The position numbers and the translations under genes were made by a program. Of a stretch of DNA of 64,000 nt, positions 63,590 through 64,000 are shown in pieces. Origin of the DNA: Przewalskia tangutica (lineage: Eukaryota; Streptophyta; Magnoliopsida; Solanales; Solanaceae); the NCBI GenBank assembly GCA_029844215.1, contig CM056738.1, positions 42,172,388-42,236,387 of the forward strand, given 5' to 3'. The notes beneath the pieces were generated by a model. The model saw only the letters and a list, made by a program, of their open reading frames with translations, was not told where the DNA came from and searched no databases. Numbering within the stretch: position 1 is the first letter of the stretch; every line of letters starts with the position of its first letter.

Positions 63590-64000
63590 ACAACATACCC
63601 AGTGAAGTTCCACGTGGGGTCTGAGGAGGGTAAAATGTACGCAAACATTAACTTTACTTACCAAGGTAGAGATAAGAGGTTGTTTCCGAAAGACCCTCGG
63701 CTCAAGACAAATCATAAGCACAAGCAAAGCAAGAGAAATGATCAGACCCGAATAAGAAATTTCAAACAGTATGAAAATGAGGGTAACAAAAGTGAATAAG
63801 TCATGATAAAACATTCTGAAAAAAAGCAGTAACTAATACAGGTAAATAAGATAAACCAAGTACACGAAAGAACATACAACAACAGAAATCAAAGGACAGG
63901 GGGACTATAAAACAATATTGCGTCTACTAATATAATAGGATAAGTAGGACTACAATAATAACACTATAACTACCAGTATGTAAGCGTAAGTAGGACTACG
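63590..64000 (-). mobile_element. RTE LINE 3' end, continues beyond the window
   Basis: CAACATACCCAGTGAAGTTC... to AAGTAGGACTACG is a second copy of the LINE 3' UTR seen at 2335-2618 plus 5614-5730. It runs uninterrupted through the site that carries the solo LTR in the first copy (here ...ACAGG/TAAATAAG). The tail here is short (CAACAA). Reverse transcriptase, if present, lies to the right of the window. Confidence 0.8.

Overview
The window is plant nuclear DNA, almost certainly from the nightshade family (Solanaceae). The evidence is the (TTG)n-tailed RTE/TS-type 3' ends at both edges, Stowaway and hAT MITEs, Ty3/gypsy chromoviruses with LTRs of about 2-3 kb, Ty1/copia elements primed by tRNA-iMet, and a spliced plant glycosyltransferase gene. 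It is A+T-rich and made mostly of nested, broken transposable elements. There is no prokaryotic content and no CRISPR array, and I found no convincing functional tRNA or rRNA gene.

Layout. 1-1.4 kb: 5' end of a minus-strand copia element that runs off the window. 1.6-1.87 kb: hAT-type MITE with an 8-bp target duplication. 2.3-6.8 kb: minus-strand RTE LINE split by a 2990-bp solo LTR. 6.8-10.8 kb: plus-strand gypsy remnant with gag and protease but no RT. 11.1-11.4 kb: Stowaway MITE. 11.6-15.5 kb: internally deleted copia with both LTRs. 16.5-19.1 kb: another solo LTR. 20.2-23.5 kb, resuming at 34.5-34.8 kb: a tandem array of promoter/leader/primer-site modules with about 90-bp inverted repeats, tentatively endogenous-pararetrovirus non-coding DNA. 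23.5-34.5 kb: a complete 10.96-kb minus-strand Tekay/Del-type gypsy element inserted in that array.

35.5-46.6 kb holds the one well-supported host gene. It is a two-exon minus-strand GT61 (DUF563) glycosyltransferase of 510 codons whose 9.54-kb intron contains a MITE, an L1 fragment, a truncated copia, an Ale/Retrofit-like copia with its own solo-LTR insertion, and a MITE nested in a MITE. 47-47.9 kb is a hAT transposase remnant. 47.9-60.6 kb is a plus-strand Tork-like copia cut in two by a 9.49-kb minus-strand Tekay element (49198-58683, TSD TTTCT). 60.6-61.2 kb is a PPR pseudogene. 61.4-62.7 kb is an RTE/SINE tail carrying both a MITE and a hAT element. A possible first exon of another host gene lies near 63.1 kb, and an RTE 3' end runs off the right edge.

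The GT61 protein would be a type II Golgi enzyme. Nearly everything else is decayed: stop codons, frameshifts, lost domains and one lost RT catalytic aspartate. Several insertions were placed to the base because target duplications, or an uninterrupted paralogue in the same window, could be read directly. All identifications come from reading the sequence; no database search was run.
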